Assembly: GCA_027943335.1 (NCBI GenBank)
Contig: BSBK01001580.1
Location: forward strand, 558,001-622,000
Length of the DNA: 64,000 nt
DNA from: Chamaecyparis obtusa
Lineage: Eukaryota; Streptophyta; Pinopsida; Cupressales; Cupressaceae
Direction: 5' to 3'
Shown here: in pieces, positions 10,405-20,739 of the stretch
Position numbering within the stretch: the first letter of the stretch is position 1
Layout of the letters: every line of letters begins with the position of its first letter
Notes under the pieces: generated by a model
The model's database searches: none
Seen by the model: the letters and a program-made list of their open reading frames with translations, nothing else
What the model was told of the DNA's origin: nothing
Position numbers and translations under genes: made by a program

Positions 10405-13400
10405 CCATCATCATCATCACCATCACCATCATCTTCTTCATCATCTTCTTCTTCATCATCATCTTCAATATCTTCTTCTTCCATAACATTATACTTTATC
10501 AGTCTTCCTTTTGGATCATGTCTAACAACAAATGACCAACCCTGTTTATGTGGAACCTCTAAGTAAAATACTTTCTCTCATTGGCTTGTAAGAACATAGG
10601 GCTCATCCCCAACTGGCTCAAACAACTTTGTATTAATCATTGTAAATCCATTATCATGTTGAATAATAGTTCTATCTGGATCATTTTGATTCAGTCATAG
10701 CCTGTACCATTTGACGATGAATAGAACTACTTTGAAGGAGTTAAAGTCGCACTCAATTATATCATCCAAGATGCCATAGTATCGATTTTGAGATTGTTGA
10801 GTATGTATGTCATTTCTAGATGATATATTAGTGACCTCAAAAATTGCAATTATCCCAAAATCACAAGCTTTCTTCGTGTCATCCAACTTTTTTATGCGAA
10901 ATTTATGGCCATGATAGTACATAGCTTTGTGGTGCTTGACCTGCAATTTTTCAAGCGCGTGAAAATTATTTGCATCATGAGTTGATATGAAACATATGGG
11001 TCATGATCATTAATACATTTTTACGTACATCTCTACCTCTTAAAACATATGCTAGATCAATTACCATTGGCATAACATTGGAATCTCCATTACGATGAGC
11101 TTCTCTAACCAATGAAGCAACACCTTCCCATATTAATGAGCAACCATTTTTTTGACATCGTTCAATCCATACCGTCATCCAATCAAGATTTTTCACAATA
11201 TACAAATGTATTGCATCCCACTCTCGACCAACTGTATAAAAAAAATACACCAATTACAAATAACTTATATTGAAGATTTATAAGAATTAATTAACTACAA
11301 TAACATCTTATATTTACCTCTCACTTTCCTCAATCTACCTTTTCCCATCAAGTACTCCCCTTCAAATTTTTTAATGGAGTTGGGATCCCAAATATGATCT
11401 ACATGGATCTTTATTGCAAACTTAGGAAGATATTCACCAATGTACACCATGGTCCAGTATAACATATATCCCTCCACCATAGAACCCTCAGGATGTGCTC
11501 TCTATTGAACCAAGCCTTTCAAAAATTTTAAGTGCATCTCAACCATCCACATTGACCTAGTTTGTATAGGTCCACACAATTCAATCTCCTTAACTTGATG
11601 TATGAGGTAGTGTTCTTGTGCATTGAAAAAAGTTGAAGGTAGACACTTTTGCATTTCACACATAAGATGAGAAATTTTTCTCTTCCAATATTTTATATCT
11701 TCTTTATTGATTTCTTTTGATGACAACCACCTCATGTATTTTCTAAGATCATATATAAATTTTTTGACACTATTGTTGAAGTGGTGTGGGAGAGATAGAG
11801 GTAGAACGTACTGCAATATTTGTAAAATGATCTTATCAATAATTTATAAAAGAATGAAATGAAAACTACAATCAGTATACAAATAGATATTAAATACAAA
11901 ATAACATGAATTACCTTAATAAATGTATGTCAATCCTGTGTTTTCATCCATGTTCCAAATTCACTTTTCTTTGATATGAGATTGTTTATGTTCGCAGAAA
12001 ATCCTGTGGGAAATCGTATTTTTTTATGACTTCTTTTATAGCATTGCTCTGCTGCTTTGACAATAACCAAGTAAGGGCACTTGTATCAATCTAGTCTCCA
12101 TTGTTATTTGATTGAATGACATTTTTCATTGCATGGTTGGATTCTTCAATGTCACTACAAATTTTGACAATTTTGTCTTTGTCATGCTTTCCATCCAATA
12201 TTTTCCATAATGTCTATGTTACATTCTTTCCAATATGCATAGCATCAAACAAATGCATGACTAGGAGTTTCTTGTAGTATGACAACCTACTAAATTGCAT
12301 AGGATAACTTTTTAGTCCTTTTGGAAGTTGGTGATTAATGCCTTAATGACCTTCACGAGCATCAATTATATCATCAATAAATAAAACACAATATCAAAAT
12401 ATAAATTTCAAATAAAAACCATCAGATGGAATGACATTACCTCGACAATTTATTTTATTGTATTCCAACTTCCATAGGTGAGGTGTCATTCTCCGTGGCT
12501 TTGATGTAGTCTCTTCTTTCCCATTGAAAAGATGTTTTTCGGTAATTCAGTACTTATGATTTCTGTGGAGAAAGTGTCTATGCTCATCGAACACCTGCTT
12601 TAATAAACTTTTTGAATGACAAGATTTCATCTTTGGACCACAAACTGGACATGTAAAATTTCCCTTTGTCTGAAGACGTACAAGATCATGTATAATTGGA
12701 TTAAATATGTTAAGTTTTTGTTAGCACTATAACATACCAAAAAAGAGGTGATAAGAAGAGAACATACCACAAAAATGTGTTAGGCCAGGGGCATCATGTA
12801 CTGTCCATACAAGCATTGCATGGAATTGAAATTGTCTTTGTCCTATTAGTCTAGAGATGTCATACGTAGTGACCCCATTCCATAACACCATCAACTCATT
12901 GATAAGGGGATCAATATATACATTGATATCTTTAACTTGGTACTTACCTAGTTGAATGAACAAAAATAATACATAATAATTATGACCATTTTGATAGATT
13001 ATTTATAATAAATTAATTTAGATGATTATTAAATGAAAAAATACCTGGAACAATCATTGCCAACATTATGTGCTCCCTCTTTATGGACATCCAAGGAGGA
13101 ATGTTATTGTTGATAACAAAAATAGGCCACACCAAGTAAACAGATCTCATCTCTCCAAACGGATTTACACTGTCCGCTACCAATGAAAGCTTGAGATTAC
13201 AAGGTTCTTCTTTAAAGTGTGGCCAAGTTTCCTCCATTTCCTTAAATGTCAAACCATATGCACGCATTCACATAATGTCATCTTGACTTCTATTATGTGC
13301 ATGGTAATCCATAAATTGTGCCAAGCTATTGCACCTGAATAATCATTGCAGACGTGGAATAATGGGAATAAAATGAAGAACCTTGCGAGGCACCTTTCTT

Positions 13401-14409
13401 GTTATTTGATTTGATCGATATCTACTAATATGACGATCAGGGAATTCTATTGCAAATTCATGTTTTTTATGATATATAATATGATCATTCAGACATGCAT
13501 GTATTGTTTGATACTCTATTCCAATATCTTTCATAATGGTACATAATTCTAGGTACGAGTGAGGTAGAATGTTTGATGGTGGTAACAAACACTCACCTAT
13601 CAACCTACGACCAAAAATATAATTTATTAATATAAAGAATATTAATTGCTACATGATTCACCCTTTTTTAACTGTAAGGGAATTACGACTAAAAAAATAA
13701 AAAAAGATGACATACCTTAACATACGTGTCATTGCTACATTGGATAAACCATTCATAACCTTCAAGTTCACCAACAAAAATATAGCGGCAAGAAGAGTTG
13801 TTTGGGAGCCTTTGTATAGGGGCTCGTGTGCCTTCTCAAGTATAGGTACATCAAGGTCATCTGAATCAACATCATCATCATGATCTTCTTGATCATTGTG
13901 ATCTTCTTGATCATCATGATCTTCTTCCATGGGATCATTACCTTCTACTTCTATATTCACACCTCCATGTTCCCTCATTTGGAAATCCAGATTCTCTAGA
14001 TTTTCATGGTCCTTAACATGAAACCCAGGGTGGTTGACCTATATCAAAATGATGACCTTAAATTAACCATGACCATGATGTCATCATCAAATCATGTCTT
14101 ATGTATTTTATAAATTATTGAAATACATACCAATTGACAAAATTTGTTTCCCCCTTCAATGTGACCATGTTGCCTACAATATTCCTCAGTTGTTTTGATT
14201 AGATATCTTCGAGTCTTTAAGCCCTTACAAATTTTGCAAGGACAATAACATTTTCCATCACCTTTTCTTTTAAAGTTAGACCAAAATCTAGCAATTGTCT
14301 CCCTATTTTGTTGTGGGTTGATATCACCAGACATGGTCTTTATTGAATTGAATGACTCGTTAGTGGAAGAAGGATGATTTGTTTGCAACCTGTAGATACA
14401 AATCATCAC
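10338..14409 (-). pseudogene. CACTA (En/Spm) TNP2-type transposase, decayed
   Basis: Transposase of a plant CACTA DNA transposon. In minus-strand order, near 14350-14150 is a transposase-associated domain (FWSNFKRKGDGKCYCPCKIC). The TNP2 core spans about 13600-11900, with NPFGEMRSVYLVWPIFVI, NNNIPPWMSIKREHIMLAMI, PCTFHAMLVWTVHDAPG-like words and MHLFDAMHIGKNVT. A DUF4218-like part lies at 11816-11300 (CLPSTFFNAQEHYLIHQV, GSMVEGYMLYWTMVYIGEY). A DUF4216-like part lies at 10946-10700 (YYGILDDIIECDF), followed by an Asp/Glu-rich tail ending in TGA at 10338. At least four short introns keep GT-AG ends: 14039-14130, 13605-13715, 12948-13044 and 12670-12767. Joining across them keeps the family match. 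In-frame stops occur near 13345, 13268, 12559, 12215, 11501 and 10580, so the gene is dead. I could not find CACTA-type terminal inverted repeats. Confidence 0.85.
10362..10436 (-). repeat. (ATC)n microsatellite coding an Asp tract
   Basis: A trinucleotide run, CATCATCAT on the plus strand, reads GAT GAT in the transposase frame. It encodes about 13 Asp in a row inside the acidic C-terminal tail. It lies in phase with the coding sequence and has probably expanded from it. Confidence 0.85.
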
Positions 14410-15238
14410 TGAACAACCATTTTAACCATCAGAAATATTAACCATTTACAATGATGAAAAATAAACCTAAATCAAATAGCTCATTTGTTTATCAGCATGT
14501 TTAGTCTCTATGTATATGAAAAATGAAAGAAATATCAAGCTAAAATAAAATAGTGAACAAAATAGTATTCCACATAGAGTGAACAATCAAAAATATCATT
14601 AAGACTATAATCACAAAAAGAAACACTCTTTGTCAACAATGTTCAAAATCATCAGGACTATAGAAAAATAAATTAGACTATAGAAAATCAAATTTTAGAA
14701 ATGGATGGTTCTGATGCTTTACCATTACAAAAATTGAGCATTCATCATTTGGTACTTCTTGGTGTATTCCATTTAAGTATGTCAGGCACAAAGTATTCTA
14801 TTTACATTTGACAAACATGCAGATTTGACCAAGCATTTATGTAAGGGTCAAGGAACCTAAAACCTTTTAAAATTGCATTAGGATAGGAACCTAAAACCTT
14901 TTGAAAGGTTAAAGATGATGCAAGAAAGATTAAAGTGGTGGAAGTTGACAACTAGTGTGTATGGTCGAAGAAGACAATGTAATGAACTACCAAGCAATAA
15001 ACTTTTAATTCTTTACAAACAATCACTTCTCTTCTCGTGAAGACATAGTCTGGTGTTTATATTTTTTTATATATAAATAGCAACATTTACAGGTGGGATA
15101 TCAGTAAATAGCAGTCCATAATGAGTAAGCAATGAGATTCATTCAAGAAACAACAATAAATAATAATCTAATAACAACTTACATTATTTAGCGTAAGTTT
15201 TAGATGCAACTCCCAAAATTTCACATACCAAATAAAAT
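14410..15238. other. Noncoding, AT-rich 5' flank of the transposase
   Basis: This would hold the promoter of the minus-strand transposase, but I see no clear TATA or core motif. It contains a forward fragment of the 660-bp repeat unit at 14966-15060. No coding domain was found. Confidence 0.35.
14966..15060 (+). repeat. Fragment of the 660-bp repeat unit
   Basis: About 95 bases match the start of the unit seen at 7311, 7981 and 8640, including AATGTAATGAACTACC, TTTTAATTCTTTACAAAC and GTCTGGTGTTTATAT. The match stops abruptly at 15060. Confidence 0.8.
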
Positions 15239-15321
15239 TTGGCAAGTGATCATTCTTAGTTGTTGTTGTTCGTATGTATTTTAATCTAAAACAGTAGTAG
15301 CTAAGAATGATCACTTGCCAA
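15239..15321. repeat. Perfect 21-bp-arm hairpin
   Basis: The left arm at 15239-15259 (TTGGCAAGTGATCATTCTTAG) and the right arm at 15301-15321 are exact reverse complements, separated by a 41-base loop. It could be a MITE end pair or a small-RNA hairpin. No coding sequence overlaps it. Confidence 0.85.
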
Positions 15322-15663
15322 CATCTATTGAATAGAAGGTACTCCAACCATTTCCATCATGATAACTCTCCACCATTGATTCTGATCATCATTGACAACT
15401 CTATTTTCTTGAAGTTTGCATTTATGAATTAAATCTAGTATGCTCTTGTGTGATCCAGTATGCTCTTGTATGATCCCAAACCTACAAGGAGAAAAAAGGT
15501 ATGATGTCAAATGTGTTATCAAGCACTAACCAAATGATCACTAGCACATTTCGTGCATGGATGAGAAACAATATACAAATTTTTTAAATTCTAAGAAGAG
15601 GTATGAGTGGAGGCCAAAGAAGGGATATTTGCGAAGGTTTTATATAGCTTCTCCTTAAATTAT

Positions 15664-15750
15664 TGAGCTTCTCTTTGTTTTGAGAATAGTTTAACATTCT
15701 CTACTTAACATCGCGAACCACATGAAGGTGGAAGCTCATTTGACCCCTCC
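15664..15750 (+). repeat. 87-bp direct repeat, right copy
   Basis: Second copy of the repeat at 10041-10127, in the same orientation. It starts TGAGCTTC and ends GAAGCTCATTTGACCCCTCC. It runs directly into the inverted repeat at 15748. Confidence 0.75.
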
Positions 15751-15847
15751 TAGGAGCCTCTTAAGACCCTTTACGACATTTTAAAACCTCTAAGATGTAT
15801 TCTTAGGGATCGTAAAGGGTTGTAAAGGGTCATAAGGGGTCCTAGGA
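15748..15847. repeat. Imperfect inverted repeat bounded by TCCTAGGA
   Basis: TCCTAGGA at 15748 pairs with TCCTAGGA at 15840. Inside, CCTCTTAAGACCCTTTACGA pairs loosely with the GTAAAGGGT and CATAAGGGG words at 15812-15840. The pairing is imperfect, because the right arm carries a small duplication of GTAAAGGGT. Confidence 0.65.
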
Positions 15848-16082
15848 CACAATAGCTAAGAAACATAAATGTAGGCATCATGGTCACAATTTTTTGGAGA
15901 CCAACATAATTGAATGGTATACCCAAATGATGTAACACAACTATCACTCCTCCAGTTCCAAGTCAACTTGGAATCGGAGGAGTGATAGTTGTGTTGCATC
16001 ATTTGTGTATACCATTCAATTATGTTGTGTCTCCAAAAAATTGTGACTTTGAAGCCTACATTTATGTTTCTCAGTTGTTGTG
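15848..16082. repeat. Long near-perfect hairpin (arms about 107-115 bp)
   Basis: The left arm runs CACAATAGCTAAG, AAACATAAATGTAGGC, GTCACAATTTTTTGGAGAC, CATAATTGAATGGTATAC, AACACAACTATCACTCCTCC. The right arm carries the reverse complement of each word in reverse order, with roughly ten mismatches and one small bulge. The centre TTCCAAGTCAACTTGGAA closes with almost no loop. A further copy of the outer end, CTACATTTATGTTTCTTAGC, lies just outside at 16087-16113 and matches the left arm better than the inner copy does. It could be a recent foldback element or a young microRNA/siRNA hairpin. Nothing in it codes. Confidence 0.85.
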
Positions 16083-16443
16083 ATATCTACATTTATGTTT
16101 CTTAGCTATCGTGTTTATGTGCATGTTCTTTATATGTTTGGCTTCTCTCCCTTGCATCCAAAATAATATTTTCCCACTCTGAATCAAGAATGCACATGCA
16201 ATAGGTATGTATGTTTTATGAAACACCTATCCACAACAGAATGGGAAGACATCTTTCTAGCATGGGTCTGGATCCTTCGACAATTAGCTCGATAATAATG
16301 TTAATTTTTAATTTTGTTTAATTTTATATTAAAAATCATAACGAAGTCATAAATAACAAAAAAATTTATGCGTTTATCAAAATATGTCCAACATATCTAC
16401 TTGAAATTCTAAAAAAAAATTCAGTATCTACAATAGCCCTATG
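16083..16443. other. Noncoding sequence between hairpin and GRF fragment
   Basis: Apart from the repeated hairpin end at 16087-16113, I see no feature. The stretch is AT-rich, with TTAATTTTTAATTTTG-like words near 16300-16340. Confidence 0.4.
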
Positions 16444-16890
16444 TTAACCACATTTATGCGTATGGTCCCAACAAAGTAGTGCACAAACTACATAGAGAAG
16501 GCATCGCAGAAATATGATTTTTGCTTTCACCATTGAAGCAATCTTGGTGGCACTAGCTGCCTCTCGAGCCTTGCACAAGTTGCACTCATTTGCTACATCA
16601 AGTATAGATGTAGATGGGGTAGATGTAAATGTGGTTTCATCGACCCACTGAAAGTATCAACATCCATTATTTCCCTGCAATACCAAATGTACATCAGTTC
16701 TTCATAAAATGATTAGTTGTCACACTATTTTTAAACATAAAATATATTTATGTATCCAGACCTTTTTCCTATTTGGGCAAACCCAAAATTGATGCCCAGG
16801 ATTACTTTTTGTGCATGACATCTTTAACATGCATGGGCCAACACCACATTGACAGATAGGCACATTGACCGAAGTCAACGATGCTATTTT
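16444..16890 (-). pseudogene. GRF zinc-finger small membrane protein gene, broken
   Basis: Read on the minus strand, the first part gives PICQCGVGPCMLKMSC, then NPGHQFWVCPNRKK. After a GT-AG intron at 16675-16761 the second part gives GNNGC, a stop, then YFQWVDE. Together these are the GRF-type zinc finger pattern: Cys-rich start, NPGxxFWxCP, then CxYFQW with an acidic residue. The intron removes cleanly in phase 0. The C-terminal part ends in a hydrophobic stretch (IIFLRCLLYVVCALLCW) before TAA at 16444, consistent with the small plant GRF proteins that end in a membrane segment. The in-frame TGA inside CxYFQW would stop translation. Such genes are often carried by plant transposons (general knowledge). 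The start is not certain. Confidence 0.65.
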
Positions 16891-17024
16891 GACAAATATT
16901 GCATTATCACAAATATTGCATTGTCATTATTTTGGTCATTCATACTAATTATAATTACAATAAAAAGAAACATACTAATGATCCAGGCCTAGGCCCAAGC
17001 TAGAAAGATCAAAACTTATAATAC

Positions 17025-18990
17025 CAATCAATGAATGTTTTTCCTATCAATGTTGCATTGAATAGAGAGTTTAATAATTAAACACCAGACTATGTCTTCA
17101 CAAGCAGATCACATTGACCAATACACCCACCATCCACACACATCCACTCATGTCAAGATCTTGTGAATCCAAGAAAATGTAAGTCAATAACACCAAATAT
17201 ATCACTTAAACTCACCAAGACTCTCCACAAGACTTCTAAGTGATATATTTGGTGTTACTGACTTACATTTGCTTGGATTCAAGGACTTTAGAATATACTC
17301 CAACAGTGATTACGTAATGAAGGAAGTGAGAGGGAAGGATCTTGATTTAGGTCAATGGATATTTCAACATGATTTTGGACAAGATCTTGACATGAGTGGA
17401 TGGGTGTGGATGGGTGTGGATGGTGGGATGGGGGTGTACTGGTGAAGATTCTTGGTGAGTTTAAGCCTTTTGAAGAACTTTAGAAATATTGAATACAACA
17501 TTGCTTGCCAACTATTTGACAAAGCCTAGGAAATCATTGGTTCTTCAAGACAAAGATTGTTTGCATGCCAAGCACTGTACAGGAACAGTCAATAAAAGGA
17601 CTGAAATTATTTGATTTTAAGACTTCAAAACAATATAATCAGTACATGGAATGATCAAAACTTATAATACCAATCAATGAATTTTTTTCCTATCAATGTT
17701 GGATTGAATAGAGAATTTAATAATATAAACACCAGACTGTGTCTTCACGAGAAGAAAAGTGACTGTTTGTAAAGAATTAAAATTTTATTGCTTGGTAGTT
17801 TATTACATTGTCTTCTTCAACCATACACACCTCCACACAAGAAGGACTAAAACCAAACCATAGGATGGTCTAGGAATTTAAAAGACATCCTTTATTACAA
17901 AGAAAAACAAAATATAAAACTCAAGTCCCAAAGAAAAACTGAATGGCCTAGGTGCCCTACACCAATACAACCCCCATGTAAGTCAATATTCTAAAGTCCT
18001 TAAATCCAAGAAAATGTAAGTCAATAACACCAAATATATCACTTAGAAGTCTTGTGAAGAGTCTTGGTGAGTTTAGGCCTTTTGAAGCACTTTATAAATA
18101 TTTGGTGTTGTTGACTTACATTTTGGACAAGATCTTGATATGAGTGGATGGGTGTGGATGGTGGGATGGGGGGTGTATTGCTGAAGAGTCTTGGTGAGTT
18201 TAAGCCTTTTGAATAACTTTAGAAATATTGAATACATCATTGCTTGCCAACTATTTGATAGAGCCTAGGAAATCATTGGTTCTTCAAGACAAAGATTGTT
18301 TGCACGCCAAGCACTATACAGGAATAGTCAATAAAAGGACTAAAATTCTTTGATTTTAAGACTTCAAAATAATATAATCAGTACATGGAATGATCAAAAC
18401 TTATAATAACAATCAATGAATTCTTTTCCTATCAATTTTGCATTGAATAGAAAGTTTAACAATATAAACACTAGACTGTTTCTTCACAAGTAGATCACAT
18501 TGACCAATACACCCCCCATCCCACCATCCACACCCATCCACTCATGTCAAGATATTGTGAATCCAAGAAAATGTAAGTCAATAAAACTAAATATATCACT
18601 TATAACTCAAAAGGCTTAAACTCACCAGACCAAGACTCTTCACCAATACACCCACCATCCACACTCATCCACTCATGTCAAGATCCTATCCAAAATCATG
18701 TTGAAATATCCATTGACCTAAATCAATATCCTTCCCTCTCACTTCCTTCGTTACATAATAACTTTTGGAGTATATTCTAAAGTCCTTGAATCCAAGAAAA
18801 TGTAAGTCAATAACACCAAATATATCACTTAAACTCACCAAGACTCTTAAATTTGCTTGGATTCAAGGACTTTAGAATATACTCCAAAAGTGATTATGTA
18901 ACAAAGGAAGTGAGACGGAAGGATCTTGATTTAGGTCAATGGATATTTTAACATGATTTTGGACAAGATTTTGACATGAGTGGATGGGTG
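17025..18990 (-). repeat. Inverted, rearranged copies of the 660-bp unit
   Basis: A nearly full inverted unit runs from about 17160 to 17820, ending at AGTTTATTACATTGTCTTC, the reverse complement of the unit's start. A partial inverted unit runs about 18125-18487, and shorter pieces lie at 17025-17107, 17995-18120 and 18855-18985. Forward pieces at 18530-18600 and 18610-18850 create local palindromes. The words CCTATCAATGTTGCATTGAA and GAAATCATTGGTTCTTCAAG identify the pieces. Taken with 7311-8998, the repeats form a large inverted pair around the transposase and GRF fragments. Confidence 0.8.
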
Positions 18991-19002
18991 TGGACCTAGT
19001 GC

Positions 19003-20453
19003 AACTTCCCACCTTATACCACCTCCTTCAGCACTCCTTTGCTCACGGACTATGCCAAAATGAAATAAAATAAAATGTGTCGGTAGGCGGGATGTATGTA
19101 TAAAATTTCACTTGTAAATAATTTTAACCCGGCTAGATTATTTAAATACATATTAAATCTTGTAAATTTGACTTGTCAATAACTATAACAGTAGAAATAA
19201 GATGAATAAAAAATTATGCCACAATTAACTGCAAACATAGATAGATTACACATATGTGAGATAAATTATATGCCACAATTAACTCAAATTGTTCTCATTT
19301 GTCACAAGTTTGAAACCCTAATCTCTGCACTTCTAATGGTGCTCATGCCACCATTACAAGTGGCATGAACACCATTAGAAGTGGTCCATGAATTTCCACT
19401 TCTAATGGTGTTCAATTTCCAGAGATACAGAGCAGTCAACTGTGAAATGTTAAAAATTTACAATAAAACCTCTGTTAATTGTGTGCCCTTAGTTACAGAT
19501 AGAAAATAATGATGTGCTCTCAGTCCCTGATAGAAAATCATGTCCTGAACATGGAAAAAAAAACCCCCAAAATGTTTGCAATGAATTCAAATTCACAAGG
19601 GGTAGATATTTTTTCAAATTTTTTTCAGTTGTCAGGGGTTTGAAACCCTAATCTCTACACTTCTAATGGTGTTCATGCCACCATTAGAGGTGGCCCATAA
19701 ATTTCCACTTCTAATGGTGTTCAATTTCCAGAGATACGGAGTAGTCAACTAAGGGTGGATTCTTTGTTTCCTCATCAACTGAATTCAAGGTAAAATTTAT
19801 GCTACTTTTGGTTTCATTGTAAAAAATGTTGAATAAGTGGTTGAATATCATAGAAGTGTGAAAAATAAAAGCTATTAAAAACTCAATCACAAGCCAACGA
19901 AACTTTGTTTAACTATGAACTATTAAAAATTTATAATGAAACCTCTGTTAATTGTGTGCCCTTAGTTGCAGACAGAAAATAATGATGTGCTCTCAGTCCC
20001 TGACATAAAATCATGTCCTAAACATGGAAAAAAAAACCCCAAAATGTTTGCAATGAATTCAAATTTACAAGGGGCACTATTAGAAGTGTAGAGATTATGG
20101 GTTTGTAGGGTTTCAAACCCGTGATAAATGAAAACAATTTGAAAAAAAATTAAAAAATATACCCTTCATTAAGAAAATGGCAAAAAATTGAATCTCTTAC
20201 CAAGGCTGCAATGAAATGGTTGAAATTGAATGCCTATTACTCTTGATGCTTGCTTGGGTTTGAGAAGATCAATGTGGAAGAGAAGAACATGCCACAACTT
20301 ACAAGCTAGATGCATATAGGGGGTGTCCACATACAGCTTCCCTCCTTACCACCTCCTTCAGCACTCATTTTCTTGCGATGTATACCAAAATGAAATAAAA
20401 TGAAATAAAATGAAATGTGTCGATAGGCGGGATATATGTATAAAATTTGACTT
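19003..20453 (+). repeat. 1.45-kb block with terminal direct repeats and internal duplications
   Basis: About 112 bases at 19003-19114 are repeated at 20336-20453. Both copies contain ACCTCCTTCAGCACTC, CCAAAATGAAATAAAAT and GTATGTATAAAATTT. Inside, a segment starting GAAACCCTAATCTCTRCAC occurs at about 19312 and 19642, and a segment starting AATTGTGTGCCCTTAGTT at 19477 and 19950. An inverted piece of the first lies near 20085-20125. There is no coding frame. The outline is like a short non-coding element with terminal direct repeats, but I see no TG/CA ends, PBS or PPT. Confidence 0.6.
19328..19383. repeat. 24-bp-arm hairpin
   Basis: CACTTCTAATGGTGCTCATG at 19328 begins a 24-base arm that pairs with 19360-19383 with one mismatch. 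The loop is 8 bases. The arm sequence is repeated nearby (19398 and 19668) and in inverted form at 20085. Confidence 0.8.
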
Positions 20454-20553
20454 TTTTTTTAACTTCTATTCCCATGTTGGTCAAAATTACAACCACTCTT
20501 TTGGGTCATAATTCCGACCAACACGGGAATAGAAGTAAAAAAAATCAAAATTT
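20442..20553. repeat. About 50-bp-arm foldback hairpin
   Basis: The left arm contains ACTTCTATTCCCATGTTGGT. The right arm carries its complement, ending GGGAATAGAAGTAAAAAAAA. Roughly 45 of 50 positions pair by eye. GTTGGTC/GACCAAC words recur downstream near 20568-20625, suggesting the end of a MITE family. Confidence 0.75.
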
Positions 20554-20739
20554 TCTTCTATAAACCGACCATGGAAAATCATTTTATAACTTGGTCGGAA
20601 ATGTTGGTCTAAAAAGTGGGTCAAATGTACCACTGTGGGGTTAGTAAAATCATAAGCATCAATGATTTCCTAACATATAATCCATCATCCTAAAATAACT
20701 ATAACATAAAGGAAATCAGACAAGGGGTAGGGTACTACA

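Noticed and set aside
10320..10535. Ile-rich and Met-rich frames across the ATC repeat as membrane proteins
   Set aside because: They are other frames of the trinucleotide repeat; the transposase frame reads Asp there and continues the DUF4216-like domain.
15325..15522. 65-codon minus-strand frame as a small gene
   Set aside because: No known domain, no clear context, and part of the low-complexity repeat surroundings.
15748..16082. Hairpins as rho-independent terminators
   Set aside because: Plant nuclear DNA; the arms are far too long and lack the terminator form.
9850..16470. CACTA terminal inverted repeats (CACTAGACAC near 9850, GTAGTG near 16463)
   Set aside because: They do not pair with each other beyond a few bases and lack the expected 3-bp target duplications.
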